Shown in pieces: positions 1 to 11,500 of a stretch of 64,000 bases of DNA. A program made the translations under genes and the position numbers. Origin of the DNA: Numida meleagris (taxonomy: Eukaryota > Chordata > Aves > Galliformes > Numididae); contig NC_034410.1 in NCBI RefSeq assembly GCF_002078875.1, forward strand, positions 98,168,384-98,232,383, written 5' to 3'. Each line of letters opens with the position of its first letter. Positions within the stretch are counted from its first letter, which is position 1. Below the pieces are notes generated by a model. That model saw only the letters and a program-made list of their open reading frames with translations. It did not search any database and was not told the origin of the DNA.

Positions 1-52
1 AAAAGCAGTAGCTTCTCACCCTGCTATTGTCAATGATGGAAAATGGCATACG
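1..52 (+). CDS. LAMA1: LAMA1 coding exon, partial (LG4)
   Basis: Cut by the window edge; base 1 is the last base of a codon. It reads AVASHPAIVNDGKWHT, with the DGKWH strand motif of an LG module, and ends in phase 0 at the donor GTAGGT (53). A second GT lies 4 nt further on, but using it would shift the frame. Confidence 0.85.
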
Positions 53-3000
53 GTAGGTAGTCACCAATTTTGTACTCCATTTTCTCTTCCCTGGTGTTAC
101 TGGGATGTCCTTTCACTGCCTTTTCTGTACAATTTAAGTGTTACAATGGCAAACAGGTTTCAACTCAGTCATGAAACCATTCAGATCAATGCATAATTAT
201 TTCCTTCTAAAGTTTTCATTAATTATGCATTGATTCCACCCTCCAAGATTCTGAGATTATTTAGGAGTAAAATAGTTCACCCACTGTGTAATAAACGTAA
301 TAGTCATCTTCACTGGATAAGAAACTGAGAAGTCTAAAAATTCTGATCTTTTCCACAGAGAGCTTTCCATGCACTATGCAACCAAAGACTTGCAACTGAG
401 AGTGGGACAGGGTGAAACTGTGGCTGTAGTGTTTCTCCTTTCTCCCACTTATCACTTAATACTTTAGTGCTAATAGTGCTAATGCTAACAGGGAATAACC
501 ATGGATTGTGCAAAAAGAGGAAGGTAAATACTTTGAATCAATGGAGGCTGGAGGGAGAGAGCTTGACATAAGGCTATTTTTGAGAGAAATTATGGCTGTA
601 GATTTCAAATAGAATGTAGCATGCAGGGCCTTCTGTACAGAGGTTCTGTGTGAGCCTCCATCAGCCCAGTTCCTCTGAGCAACCCAGTGACTGTTGGCTC
701 TGGCTTTCTTTGCAAGAAGCATCTGTGATGTCTTGCTTAATTTTAAAAGCAACTCACCACATTAGTTATCTTTAGGGCAGGTGAGGCTGACAGTATTCGT
801 CCTGCTAAGCTTCCCTTCACTTGTTCATATGTGGAGCTTTACCTGTGGGAGTGGCTTCTGTGGGACAAGGTGATTGATGACAGAGAGCTGCCACTTTTCC
901 TCAGTGCCTGGGGAATCAGCAGAGTTATTTTTGGTTTTCATATATAACAAGTAGAATAATAAACAACAAGAGCTACTAGAGAAAGCAAACATGAACTTCT
1001 GTTAGAGAGTGATAACACAGATAAGCTCTGCTGCCTACCCTGAAGGGAAGAACACTTCAGGATTTACAGCTGCGTGTTTAAAATTAAGTATAGCTACATA
1101 AAAACTCATACTCGTACTATCAACTTTATAAGAGATGAAAAGATTCTGTATGAGAGCTGATCTTCCTTTACTACAAATGGTGAAAAACGTGAACTTAAAA
1201 CTTTCTTCTGAAACCAAGGCTGAGTCACACCTCTTTACAGCTGAGGATGATTATTGCAGTAGCTGTACAATCAATTTAAGCTAGCATGCTTTCCTGCCAA
1301 AAGAAAAACCTTTCTTTCCATTTTCTATCCTATGCTTGTATCGCTCTGCTATGCTGCTTTATCCCCTTACCAACCCAAACGTTTATGAAACCTCATGTGG
1401 AAGCTAATTAGGATTCTGAGTGTGGTTGCAAGTAACTGGAGAGGAATAAATGGTTAGCTGACTTGAGATCAGTTATTATCTTAGCTGCATGTGAATAATC
1501 GTTTTCATGCAGAGAAGGCACAGGGTTATGAATGAACAAGAACTGGGAAGCTTTTTTGGTCATAGTAAACTCAGCACTGCCCATCATAAAATTGTGTTGT
1601 AGGAGTGTGCACTCCAGAGAGCTAAGATGGCTCAGCTGGTGGGCAGCACAGTATTGCAGAGAAGCACAGAACTCTTCTTTTCCAACTCAGTAACTTACTC
1701 ATATCCTAAAGCAGTAAGCTAGTGGTTTTAAATAGTAGTTGTTAAGAACTACTATTAAAAAACTTGGACAGGGCAAAATGTAATCATTATAGGCCCCTGG
1801 GGAAGCAAGAAAGCAGTTTAGGCTGCTCACTTGCATTCTGAAATGGCCTCAGCCTCTGTGAATTTCATGAGGATGTCTCAGTATTATAGTACATGCAAGC
1901 AATCTAACCTTTAATAGTCAAATTTCTTCTTTGGCAAATGATGACTAGGTAACTGACTCAGCTTATGTTTGTGTGCTCTCATTTTTTTTCCAGATAAGGA
2001 CAGAATATGTTAAAAGAAAAGGTATCATCATTCTGGATGGACAGGAATTGGTAGCAGTCAGTGCCCTGGGAGATGGCAGCACTTTGGATGTGGAGGGCAA
2101 GCTGTATGTGGGAGGACTCCCCTTAGACTATGTGGCGAAGAACCTTGGGAATGTAAGAAGGTTTGGGGAGGGGCAAGGGGGGTTACTGTCTGACAGTGTG
2201 CAATATTAGAATGGGTATACTGCATCAAACCCATCTGGTTCAGTATCCTTTCTCTGACAGGGGCAAAAAACAACAAAGAAAGAAACAACAAAGAACTTAA
2301 TGACTCTTTACTAAATAAATCTTTCTGGCTCTCTATGGTTTAGTGATTCTAGCTAGAGCTGGAACCTTGTGTTTTATTAATAGCCCTTAATGGATTTTTT
2401 TTTCTATCAACCTCTTCGTTGAAAACAGATAAACAATATAAATTCTCATGTATAGCAGAAAAGAAAAAAATGACCTAGAACCTCTGAAATTTTATAACCT
2501 AAATTCTATTGGATTCGCATAGGAATTCCATGCCTTAAATATCTCTGAAAGGCTGCCTTTAGCTGTTTGAGATTAAAGCATACTGTTTACGCATGCTTTT
2601 AGAAGGTATTTTTTTTGTCAACTTCCTCCTTGTGCAACCCACTATCCTAGGGTGGATTCTGGTGTTGATAGCAGTGTTTCTCAATTCTGGTTGTACTTTC
2701 TTCACCCTTGCTTTTTAATTGCTTAGAAGGGCTAATTTAGAACATGCAATTACTAAAAAGGATAGTGAGAAATTCTAATTAATCTTATTGCTGGATAGAA
2801 CTCTCTATACTTGGAAAGAGTCTTAGGAAATCTTGATTTACATTTGAATTTGGTAAAACGTGTTTGAAATATGTTTAACTGTTGGGTATATCCCTTCTCA
2901 AATTCAAGCACATGCAAGTCTTTCTATACTTTATGGAGAGTGTATACTGTGTTCCTCTCTAAGACATAGTGTGCATTTTCAACCTTATATAAGTAAATGT

Positions 3001-6000
3001 AATAAATAAAAATGTAATTATGTAAATATTTTTGATCCTGCTGTGTTTTGTTGTTAATTTATGGTAACACTGGGTGAATCACTAAAAGACCATTGCAGCA
3101 GATTTTATTATGCATTAATTCCTGCATTTTGGTGTGCCTAGGTGACCCACAGTATTCCTGCCTGCATTGGCAGTATGACGATTAACAGCAAGCAACTGGA
3201 CAAGGAGAGCCCTGTCTCCATCTTTGCTGTGAATAAATGCTATGCAACAGTGCAGGACGGCACGTTCTTTGAAGGAAGTGGCTTTGCTGCTCTTGGTAAG
3301 TGTCATTAAATGGAAGCAGTATCTTACTGAGTTAATGTCAATGAAAACATATCTGTTTTAGTCCTTGTTGGAAGTATACATAGTTAACATGCCCCGCGTA
3401 TGTATTTCTGAGTCCCTTCAATCCATACGCCCCAAAGCAGCCATTTTTGCACGGGATGAAGGAGCTAATGACTCTGGGGAAAGAAACAGACCTTCTCTTT
3501 CTTTTGCAGCTAAGTATACCCATGTTTATAGAATTAGGCTGAGGTCTGTTAAAGTGTATGGAGACAAAAGATGCAGGGGGATTGTGAAGTAACATGAAGG
3601 ATTACATTAATTTATACTCTTGGCTGTTTCTCCAGCAAATGAGATAAAATGTTTTAAGTCTAAATGAAAGAAAGAAAACATGTTTGGGAATGTTACTTTT
3701 CCAGCATAAAGTGTGAATTTTTATTTTGGACAGTTTACTTTGGAAAAACTTGAAAGAGTTTCTGCAAAATCCTTTCCCAGCAAAGTAATTAACTTTTTAG
3801 CCCTTTTAGTAAATACACATTAATGCTACTTTGAATTGTGAGTTACAGTTCTTTCATTAGAAGCTTGTAACTTCTTTTCAGTCAGAGAAGGTTACAAAGT
3901 CCGTTCTGATGTGAACATCACGCTTGAGTTTCGTACGACAGCCATGCATGGCGTTCTCCTTGGTATCAGCAGCGCTAAGGTTGATGCCATTGGACTGGAG
4001 ATTGTAAACGGCAAGGTAGGCTGCCCTGCGCTGGCATACTCATTTCACAAGGCTTGTTAAAAGTGGGAGGATTGAATGGTTGGGTAGCACTAAAGAAACA
4101 CCAGTGAAATGTGATGGAGGTGGAATGTCAGAACCAAATCCCTACAGAACTAGTGTGGGACTGACTGTAAGTATCAAAGCTTGTCATCATAATATGATAA
4201 AATGTGGGATTAGCAGAAGTCACTGGAACTTTCTGCCTTTGTAATTATTGTAATTCATGTTAGCCTGAAGCCACTGTGACCTCCCGTACTAGATACCTTG
4301 TATGTTAGACTGAATATATTCCTTTCTTGCAGTGTAATACTTTTTCTGCCATAGAGCTAAGCTTGTCCTTGTTAAGCATATTCTTCCGTGTACAAAAAAC
4401 ATTGTTTTGCAGTCTCTTCTTCAATATTCATGAGCAATATCCAGGACAATTAACTCTCCCTCTCTAAATCCACTGGTCATTATGCTCCATAAGCATTTTA
4501 ACAATCAATACACAGTGCACCACTCATCTCCTGCAGAAAAAAATATATATATTTGATTGCTTTTAAGTATTTCCTTTCCTTAGAAAGAGCTCATTTTTTA
4601 TTCAATACTTCCTACCAAGAGACAGTGTTAAATATGACTGTTTCTGTAGAGTGTATTTTCTCTGTTTATATTTACATATTAATCCTTATCACAGAATTGA
4701 AGAAATGTCTACTGCTTTGAGAAATAAAGGGATGGAATAAATAAATACATATATTGGCAATAGTAAGTGCTTACAGTTCATCCCCTTCAGCTAGATGGAG
4801 CAGATCTTCTTTGAGATCTTAAGTCTTAGTTTCTGTGAGAAAATTACATTATTGTATTTGTAGGAAACATTGAAATCCTGTGTATACAAACCTAGCCAAC
4901 AGATCATTGCATGGATGGATCTAAGTCTTTTAGATTTCAAATATAGTTCAATAAGGACTCACACTCTATCAAAGTAAACATTAGCTTTGCATAATTATCA
5001 AACATTTATAAAATGGAAATATCTGCACCAGCATGATTGTGCTTTTGTCTAGATAAATTAGTTCATCTATTCTTACTTTATATCTTTATTGGCATCTGGC
5101 TGTTTATACAGGTTTTATTCCATGTCAACAATGGAGCTGGCAGAATAACAGCTACATACGAACCAGGAGTTGCAAACAGTTTATGTGATGGAAAATGGCA
5201 CAAACTTGAAGCAAACACAAACAAATACCGCATCTCACTGATAATTGATGGGAATTTGGTTCAAACTGATAATCCCTACATTCAGTCAACATCTGCAGAT
5301 ACAAACAATCCAATTTATGTTGGAGGTTATCCTGGTAGGTACAATAATATTTCTTTTTCCTTCTCTCCCTCCTGTGTACTTTCTCTTTTTCATAAGAATC
5401 ATCTCTCTCTCCTCCTATGTGTCACAAGTTCATGATTGAGTTATAAATCTTAGTAACCATTTTGTACGTTGTTACTGAGACCACAGCGTATTAATAGTTG
5501 CATTCTATCATGGTGGAGGAATTCATTCTGCTGTTGAGTGTGTTGGAGAGATGAACTGAATGATTTCACTTTCCTACACAAACCTGTTAGTTCTGAGAAG
5601 GATTACTTCTGTGCTTCCATGTGGTTTGTCTGTCATAGTCTCTCTGAGGGTTCACAACATCCCTACCTGTGTTTGTTCAGATGCAATTCTCTTTTCCCTT
5701 TACATTCATAGAATCATAGAATGGCTTAGGTTGGAGGGGACCTTAAAGATCATCTAGTTCCAACCCCCTTACCATGGGCAGGGCTGCCACCCTCTAGATC
5801 ATTATTTTTGCTAATATTTCATGTCACGGGCTGTGCAGACAGAAATCACGTTGCAGTAGATGCACATACATCTCCCTTGCATGTTTACTTCTAATTAACT
5901 GTTTGTCAATCGTACAATGATTGTAATAGAAAAAAATAGTAACACAATACATAAATATATAACTGGAATGCTTTTAAATTGTATAACTCATTTGTTGATA

Positions 6001-7147
6001 ATTGGAGCCAAGACAATTTATTTATTAGGGAAGTTGAATTTGGATCATCGTGAGCTTCATCTTTCTGTATGCACACACAAATATATTTATAGCCTTTTTA
6101 GAAGAATCACATCACTGCTTTGTATGGCTTTGTAGATTCTGTACCTTTAAACATATCATCAAATGCACATGTAAATTTGTCTCTGAAACAGCTGTTACCA
6201 GTTTATCAATTCAGATATTTCCATTTCTGTGAAAAGAGAGCAATGAGGTCTGAAGGGCAAACTCAGCTTTTAAATGTTTGGAAAGCTTCAGGGACAATAG
6301 CTTAAAATGTTACAGAGCCTTCTGCTGGACAAGGTTTATGAAAAATGAATTAATGCTCATTAAGTGGATCTTGATTAGTATAGGTCTTGCTTGAATACCA
6401 AAGTAGTCTTATCAGCATTTTGTGAACCTTTTTGTAAAATAGGGTAACATGATGATAATTATTCTTTCAGTACTTCATCCCTAAAGAATAGAGTTCACTG
6501 AGAAGAGAGGAATTCTTTGGTCAGGTGCTACAGAAGTGCAGAGTGAAATGTTTCACAGGTTGTATAGCAAAAACAGCTGGACTCTGTACCAATCTCCTGT
6601 TTGATTTGCCATGAGAGTCTATGGCTATGTACAACTCAGCTATTGCTTCATATTCTGACAGTTTCAGTTTTTACTTGAAAAGCACCTATGTAAAATGGCT
6701 TTCCCCTCTCTTTTCCCTGCTCTCATCTCCCACTGTCCCTCGAGGGAAAATATTCCTGCAAACTCTGCACAAGTTATCCCAGATAACTTATGCTTGAAGG
6801 CACCAATGCCCATCCATGGTAGGATATCCTAGATCATTCAAATGTGATTAGAACTTGGTGCTCATTTGTTCTTAATTTTTCTATCTCATTTGTGAGGGAT
6901 GGGAAGCAATTAAATAATAACCTGGATCTTTGTGTTGTTTCAGTTCACTAGAAATAGACTCTACATAGTTCACATTTGTTTTTCAGGTGATGTGAAACAG
7001 AACTGTCTCACAAGCAAGAGCTCATTCCATGGCTGCCTGAGGAACCTCATGCTAACCAAGGGCCAGCAGGCTGAATTGTTTGACTTCAGCAGAGCTTTTG
7101 ACCTGCGTGGAGTCTTTCCTCATTCCTGCCCTGGAGCTGAGCAATGA
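1..7147 (+). CDS. LAMA1: Laminin subunit alpha-1, 3' part of gene (six terminal coding exons, span with introns)
   Basis: Laminin alpha-1 is the long chain of laminin-111, a secreted heterotrimer that builds basement membranes; its C-terminal LG4-LG5 pair binds alpha-dystroglycan, heparin and sulfatides (known of the family). Exons seen: 1-52, 1994-2152, 3142-3295, 3882-4015, 5112-5334 and 6987-7147. Every intron is GT..AG and the phases agree (0, 0, 1, 0, 1), giving about 293 residues and a TGA. They cover the end of LG4 and all of LG5, with typical LG motifs (DGKWH twice, YVGGLP, YVGGYP, GCLRNL, final SCPG). The choice of LAMA1 over LAMA2 rests on KTEYVKRK, EGYKVRSDVNITLEFRT, LFHVNNGAGRITATYEP and the C-terminus SRAFDLRGVFPHSCPG; LAMA2 ends differently (around RGVQPVSCPAN, as I remember it). 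The gene is cut by the left edge, so most of it lies outside. It converges on ARHGAP28, as in human 18p11.31. Confidence 0.93.
53..1993 (+). other. LAMA1: LAMA1 intron
   Basis: 1941 bp of unique A+T-rich sequence between two LG4 exons. I see no second exon, known repeat or RNA gene in it. The short open frames on the - strand (261-752, 1035-1217) have no exon-like features. Confidence 0.85.
1994..2152 (+). CDS. LAMA1: LAMA1 coding exon (LG4)
   Basis: The acceptor is a T-rich tract followed by CAG at 1991-1993; the donor is GTAAGA at 2153. The exon has 53 codons, phase 0 to 0. It begins IRTEYVKRKGIIILDGQE and contains LDVEGKLYVGGLPLDY, which is the beta-strand region of LG4. LAMA1 of mammals has KTEYVKRK at the same point. 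It joins the preceding exon as WHT-IRTEY. Confidence 0.93.
2153..3141 (+). other. LAMA1: LAMA1 intron
   Basis: 989 bp. Apart from a possible ancient repeat remnant near 2210-2265, it holds only A+T-rich sequence. Confidence 0.85.
2210..2265. repeat. Possible remnant of an ancient sauropsid interspersed repeat
   Basis: The words CCATCTGGTTCAGTATCCTTTC and TCTGACAGGGGC resemble the stretch 'CCATCTAGCCCAGTATCCTGTCTCTGACAG' I remember as common in turtle and crocodile genomes. Short and diverged, so only a suspicion. Confidence 0.3.
3142..3295 (+). CDS. LAMA1: LAMA1 coding exon (end of LG4, linker)
   Basis: The acceptor CTAG ends at 3141 and the donor GTAAGT starts at 3296; 154 nt, phase 0 to 1. 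It reads VTHSIPACIGSMTINSKQLD and then a stretch with NKCYATVQDGTFFEGSGFAAL. The two cysteines (in PACIG and NKCYA) match the pair that closes the C-terminal part of an LG module. The end of the exon leads into LG5. Confidence 0.93.
3296..3881 (+). other. LAMA1: LAMA1 intron
   Basis: 586 bp. Overlapping open frames on both strands at 3338-3595 (75 and 85 codons) show no coding features and are judged chance. Confidence 0.85.
3882..4015 (+). CDS. LAMA1: LAMA1 coding exon (start of LG5)
   Basis: The acceptor is TTTTCAG ending at 3881 and the donor GTAGGC starts at 4016; 134 nt, phase 1 to 0. It reads VREGYKVRSDVNITLEFRT followed by GVLLGISSAKVDAIGLEIVNGK, the opening strands of LG5. This is among the best conserved parts of LAMA1 and sets it apart from LAMA2. 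Confidence 0.95.
4016..5111 (+). other. LAMA1: LAMA1 intron
   Basis: 1096 bp, A+T-rich, with a short AT run near 4541-4551. No repeat or gene recognised. Confidence 0.85.
5112..5334 (+). CDS. LAMA1: LAMA1 coding exon (core of LG5)
   Basis: The acceptor TACAG ends at 5111 and the donor GTAGGT starts at 5335; 223 nt, phase 0 to 1. It reads VLFHVNNGAGRITATYEP, then LCDGKWHKLEAN, and ends QSTSADTNNPIYVGGYP. This is the centre of LG5. An upstream ATG in the same open frame (5037) lies in the intron and is not a start. Confidence 0.95.
5335..6986 (+). other. LAMA1: LAMA1 last intron
   Basis: 1652 bp. It contains one short CR1 remnant (about 5707-5801); the rest is unique A+T-rich sequence. Confidence 0.85.
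5707..5801 (-). mobile_element. CR1 LINE 3'-end remnant
   Basis: The + strand shows the reverse complement of a CR1 3' end: ATAGAATCATAGAATGGC, then TTGGAGGGGACCTTAAAGAT and CATCTAGTTCCAACCCCC. CR1 inserts are usually 5'-truncated, which fits the roughly 95 bp seen. Confidence 0.9.
6987..7147 (+). CDS. LAMA1: LAMA1 terminal coding exon with stop
   Basis: The acceptor TTTTTCAG ends at 6986. The exon starts in phase 1 and reads GDVKQNCLTSKSSFHGCLRN, later FDFSRAFDLRGVFPHSCPGA, then GAG CAA and the stop TGA at 7145-7147. The cysteines in KQNCL, HGCL and HSCPG belong to LG5. The length and the place of the stop match the known C-terminus of LAMA1. Confidence 0.95.
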
Positions 7148-7550
7148 ACTGAACAAAACCTGTCTGGGTTGGAGAGGGTTTTTTTGTTGATCAGTTGTTT
7201 TTCATTCTCATTTCATAATGGAAAGAAGTTTTTTGGTTTTGGTTTTGAGAGCCTGCATCTCTTTGATTTTCTGGTTGGTTTTCAACTCAGGTCATCTTTT
7301 TTTTAGTCAGAAGCTCTATGTCTGTATTTTAACTAAAATTTTCCTAAACAACAAATACCTCTACTACAATATTAGTGGCATTAATTGGATATTTTTCTTT
7401 TGGGAATTTTTATTAATCAGTGTTTACAATATGTGTTCTCTTGATTACTTGACAGTATTTCATTTTATTGTGTGTTGGTCATTTTATAAACAGGTAACAA
7501 TGTTGAACCACGTAATAAAACTACAATAAACTGCATTATTTCATGTAATT
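7148..7550 (+). other. LAMA1: LAMA1 3' UTR (end estimated)
   Basis: Follows the TGA at 7147. It is T-rich and has two closely spaced AATAAA hexamers at 7514 and 7525, so the transcript probably ends near 7550; a third hexamer at 7678 would allow a longer form ending near 7700. The 103-codon open frame at 7218-7529 lies in this UTR and is rich in F, Y and I because of the base composition; not a gene. Confidence 0.7.
7514..7530 (+). promoter_or_regulatory. LAMA1: LAMA1 polyadenylation signals (two AATAAA)
   Basis: AATAAA at 7514-7519 and again at 7525-7530, about 370 nt after the stop codon. Their position and orientation fit the end of the LAMA1 mRNA. Confidence 0.65.
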
Positions 7551-7677
7551 CAGTAGTCCATATATTTCATTCAGAAGAAAAAGAGCTGTAAGGTTGTGAA
7601 AAGTACAAGTGGATAGAGTCCAGCAGAGGGAGCTGGAGACTAAGGGCATAATTTTGAAGGTATCAGATTCAGAGTCT

Positions 7678-7683
7678 AATAAA
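7678..7683 (+). promoter_or_regulatory. LAMA1: Possible distal LAMA1 polyadenylation signal
   Basis: A third AATAAA, about 150 nt beyond the first pair. It is followed by T-rich sequence, and may serve a minor longer mRNA. Confidence 0.4.
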
Positions 7684-7699
7684 GAGAATTTTCTTATTT

Positions 7700-8580
7700 A
7701 TAATTTCTATAGTAGCTCTGATCCCTTTTCCTTCTGCTCCAGTCCTCCTGGCCCTCAGTAGCTGCATTATCTAGGAGGGGTATGTTCCTGTTTCATTCCG
7801 CTTTCATTTGAGTGGCATCTCCATAGCACAGGGAACATGAAATAATGTGTTGGTGAAGAAACTGTTGGGGTGGGGTTTGGCAACAACTGTGTATTTTGGC
7901 AACGAGAACTAACACATATTTTCACACAGTATTTCTTACGAGGCAGAGGGAAACATCTTTGATTCCCTGTGATTCCTAACTTGCAGGCCAGCAAGCAGGT
8001 CTAAATTTTCCTGTTGTGTCTGCCTCCATTTCAAACATGAGGCTTCCAGTAGTTGTGCCTGAGCCAGTTTTTTGGGAAACACACTCAGTCTGACTCAAGT
8101 AAGGACATCTTTTCATCAAATGACTGGACCTCACAGTAGTGCTGAAACATGTCTGGTACTTGAGGATGGATCTGTAATAAATATAGTTCCTTACAAGTCA
8201 CTTCCTTCTCCTGTTTGTCTTTGAACCAGCAGGATTTTTGTTCATGCCTCACAACTTTGTTTGGCTTTTAGTAAGCATTTTTACAATTCCTTCTAAAGTG
8301 AATTTTGGTCTATTTATTTCATAGTAGTTTAAAAAAATACTGGCTCCAGTGAACCTGAATTAGCAATGATTTCAATTCCAAGCAGTGTCATCTTGTTCCC
8401 TGCTTTGGAGTACACCAAGAGAAGAGCTCCCGGTACAAAGAAGTGCTCCACTTAAGCAGCTATGGTATAGCTGTTCAGGTACTGTAACAACACAGTTGCC
8501 TTTAAGACAGATTTTCCTGCCATTTTTGCAGTCTCTGTCAACTGCTTCTGTCAGAAAACCATGTGTTTTAACTTCAGAGA
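7700..8580. other. Intergenic stretch between converging genes
   Basis: Lies between the likely end of LAMA1 and the likely end of ARHGAP28. It is unique sequence with short open frames only (7767-7994 -, 8385-8657 +). No gene or repeat is recognised. Its borders depend on the estimated polyadenylation sites. Confidence 0.55.
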
Positions 8581-11500
8581 CATTATTTGTTGGTACTGTT
8601 TTTATTTTTTACATGAATACAATACAATGGACGCATTCTGCTGTACAAATACACTAATATGTAGGCGTATTTCAACAAAACACTCAACATTATAACGAGG
8701 TGTGTATGGAAAATGTACATGCAGACACTTTGCTTTGATTAGTGGCATTGTATTATTTTCCAGAGAAGACAGACAGCAATGGAAAGCCATTGAAAAATAA
8801 AAACTGAAACACTGTTTGTATTTGTTGTCTGTTAACCCCAAGATGTGATCTAATAAGTTTCACATTACAAGCAGTCATCGAGGCAGGATGGTTTGGATAA
8901 AGTTTAGTCCATACCCTCGAATATGCTTTTTAACATATAGAGGTTATTTCCAAATCTTGCCCCCTATAGTGAGAAACATTTTATCTATGTAAAAGACTAA
9001 GAGAGAGGTATAATAATAATAGAAAGCTTTGGAATATTAAACCTCTAAGCCAAAATATTTTTCCTGGAAAATTGAAAGTGAGGTAGTTTCTATTAGATGC
9101 AGACACATTTGCACACATGCACGTGTTATAATGACATTAGCTGCATGAACAGGTGAGAGCATTCCAGTCTGTTTCCAGACTGTTACCTATTTCTTGCAGT
9201 ACTCTGTATGTGTGGACAAGTAAAATGCTGCCTTTCTAGAACCATGGAATATATAAATTGGAGTATGTAAGTGCTTGAGGCATCTTTGGAGTTTGTTGAA
9301 TAAGTTTCTTCCTGCTAGCTGCCACATTCTGATTAATAGCTTTCCTCATATGTTGCTTTTTGTTAGATGACAATACTATTGCATCTTTGTTTTTAACTAA
9401 TGCTAGGAGGAGCAAAATTCCAGGCACCCCTGCCAGCATCTTGAAATCTAAGGCCTACAGTTGAAACTTCACATTTAAAAACATTGGTGAGATTGTTCAC
9501 TTTGCTGCATATTAATTCAAGTTAGTGTACCACACCAACACCACACAACTTAATGTTTAACAATATTAACCACAGTACACATGGATCATTAGGTTCATTT
9601 GTATCAAAAAAGAATTACGCCATTCTGTTTCAACGACAGCAGGTGTTTGGCCGTGCTGTAGTAGTTGGGGCTCTGTTTGGAGAATTGAGGTCATCTGCTA
9701 ATGTGCATGTCTTAGAAAGTTACGGGCAACTTTAGCATGAAACAAGAGTTCACAGAATGGATTTAATTCCCTCAGTTTTGTCTTTTCTACGTTGCCAAGC
9801 GGTAAAAGGTGAAAATCTTCTAATAACCCCTTGTATTCAGTGCAGAGAACGGTGACATTTAAGATACGTTTTTTGATGAAGTCCTCATTTCAGGGTTCAG
9901 AACCCCCAAGAACTCTGTACTTTTTTTTACTTCCTGTGTACAGAATTGAGAACACGGACTGAGTGGAAAGATGCTGGAAGTCAATGTGTTTCTCTGAAAG
10001 TGGTGCTATAGAAAGTTGTCTTGTTTGCCATGATATTTCAGATTCTTTAGTTAATGTTCAGACTTTCCGTATAGTCATAAAAGCTTTTTTGTTGGTTATA
10101 AATACATTGGTGCTTAGCATTTATGTTATGCTCTTTGTTTTCAAAGCATTTTCCATATAAAATCCCTTTGCTGAGTTTGTCCTTCCTAGATGGATATTTA
10201 TAATTCTTGCTCTGCTAGTGAAGCTGTTTGGCTGTGTCTGAGAGCAGAATTTGACTCCAACTAATTCTCATATTATCTTTAAAAGGAAAAGTACACATCC
10301 TGTTTTACAGCTAAAAAAGGAGGGCAGCACAGCAGAAAGGACTGTCTGTGGTCACAGAGGGAACTAACTGGAATCAGGAAAAAAGCACATGACAAAACAT
10401 TAATTCCTAGGCCTATGAGCAAACCACAGTTTTACTCTCTCTCTTGTATACTTAAAATAAATAGTTGTCAAAATAAGTAGTGCATTTTATAACAAAACTG
10501 TCCTAGACTTAGCCTGGCTGCAACAATGCACCCATTAGTGTTATGAAAAAGAAAAAAAAAAAAGATGGGAAGTTAAAAATTACACATATTTTTTAAAGCA
10601 GACAACAACAACAAAAACCATTGCTAAATTTCATTTTTAATCTAAAGAAGGAAAAACAGAAAGGCAGGATCTGCCCTCTGTAGACGTTGTTGCTGGTAAG
10701 AGTGCAGATTAGATGTTGATTTCTTTCACTGAACACTAACTAAGAAAACTAACCACTGAAGATCCCAGTTTGTTTTGAACCAGAAACGGGTTTCTCAAAT
10801 GTGAAAATCATCATCATGCAGCTTCAGCAGCTCATCACAACCTACAGGGTTTCTCTATATCCCTGTATACTTTGTGTTCACCTACAATACCTGGTTCAGA
10901 AGGCTTCTACATTGCCAGCTGGTACCTGAAGCACCAGCTTCGGCCTCATCTCTGTGTCCAGACAAAGAATAGTACCTGTTGATCACAGTGGGAAATGAGT
11001 GAATTCACTGTGCAACACATCCATGCGATGATGGTAACACTGCAGCACATTTGAAGATGTCCCCATTCTTTTGATAAGACAAAGATGAAAAAATATTTGC
11101 TGTTTTACGGAGACTTGTGATTTCCCTACTCAAAAAACATACTTTGTTTACATAAAGTATAGCCCAGAGCCAGATGGTTGGGTGAAGAAGGGTGCTTGCC
11201 CTAGTAGCTGGCTGTCAACTATATCCTGCCTTATATTTGCTACCCTTATACTGTTGATGCAGTTAGAACCCACTGTTCTCTTGTCACTCTATGTGTTTTC
11301 ATAGACTGCATGCAATCTGCAAAAGTAGCTGCAGTTTGCTATTTATCTCTAGAAACCCTAACACAACTGGGCCTGGTTTGGCTGTGGTCTTAAGGGTCTT
11401 AAGGCCCCTGTTGTGAAAAAGTTAAATAAGATTATTAAACCCCTCTGCTCATTGGAAGCTATTTGTCTGTGCTGTGTCATACAAGATCTGGATGACGATC

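Noticed and set aside
1..7147. First reading of the laminin gene as LAMA2, with ARHGAP18 as its neighbour
   Set aside because: The C-terminus and the LG5 wording fit LAMA1, and exons A and B of the RhoGAP ([22 protein letters not shown]) fit ARHGAP28. LAMA2 ends in different residues.
7218..7529. 103-codon open frame after LAMA1
   Set aside because: Lies in the LAMA1 3' UTR and consists of F, Y, I and L because of T-rich DNA.
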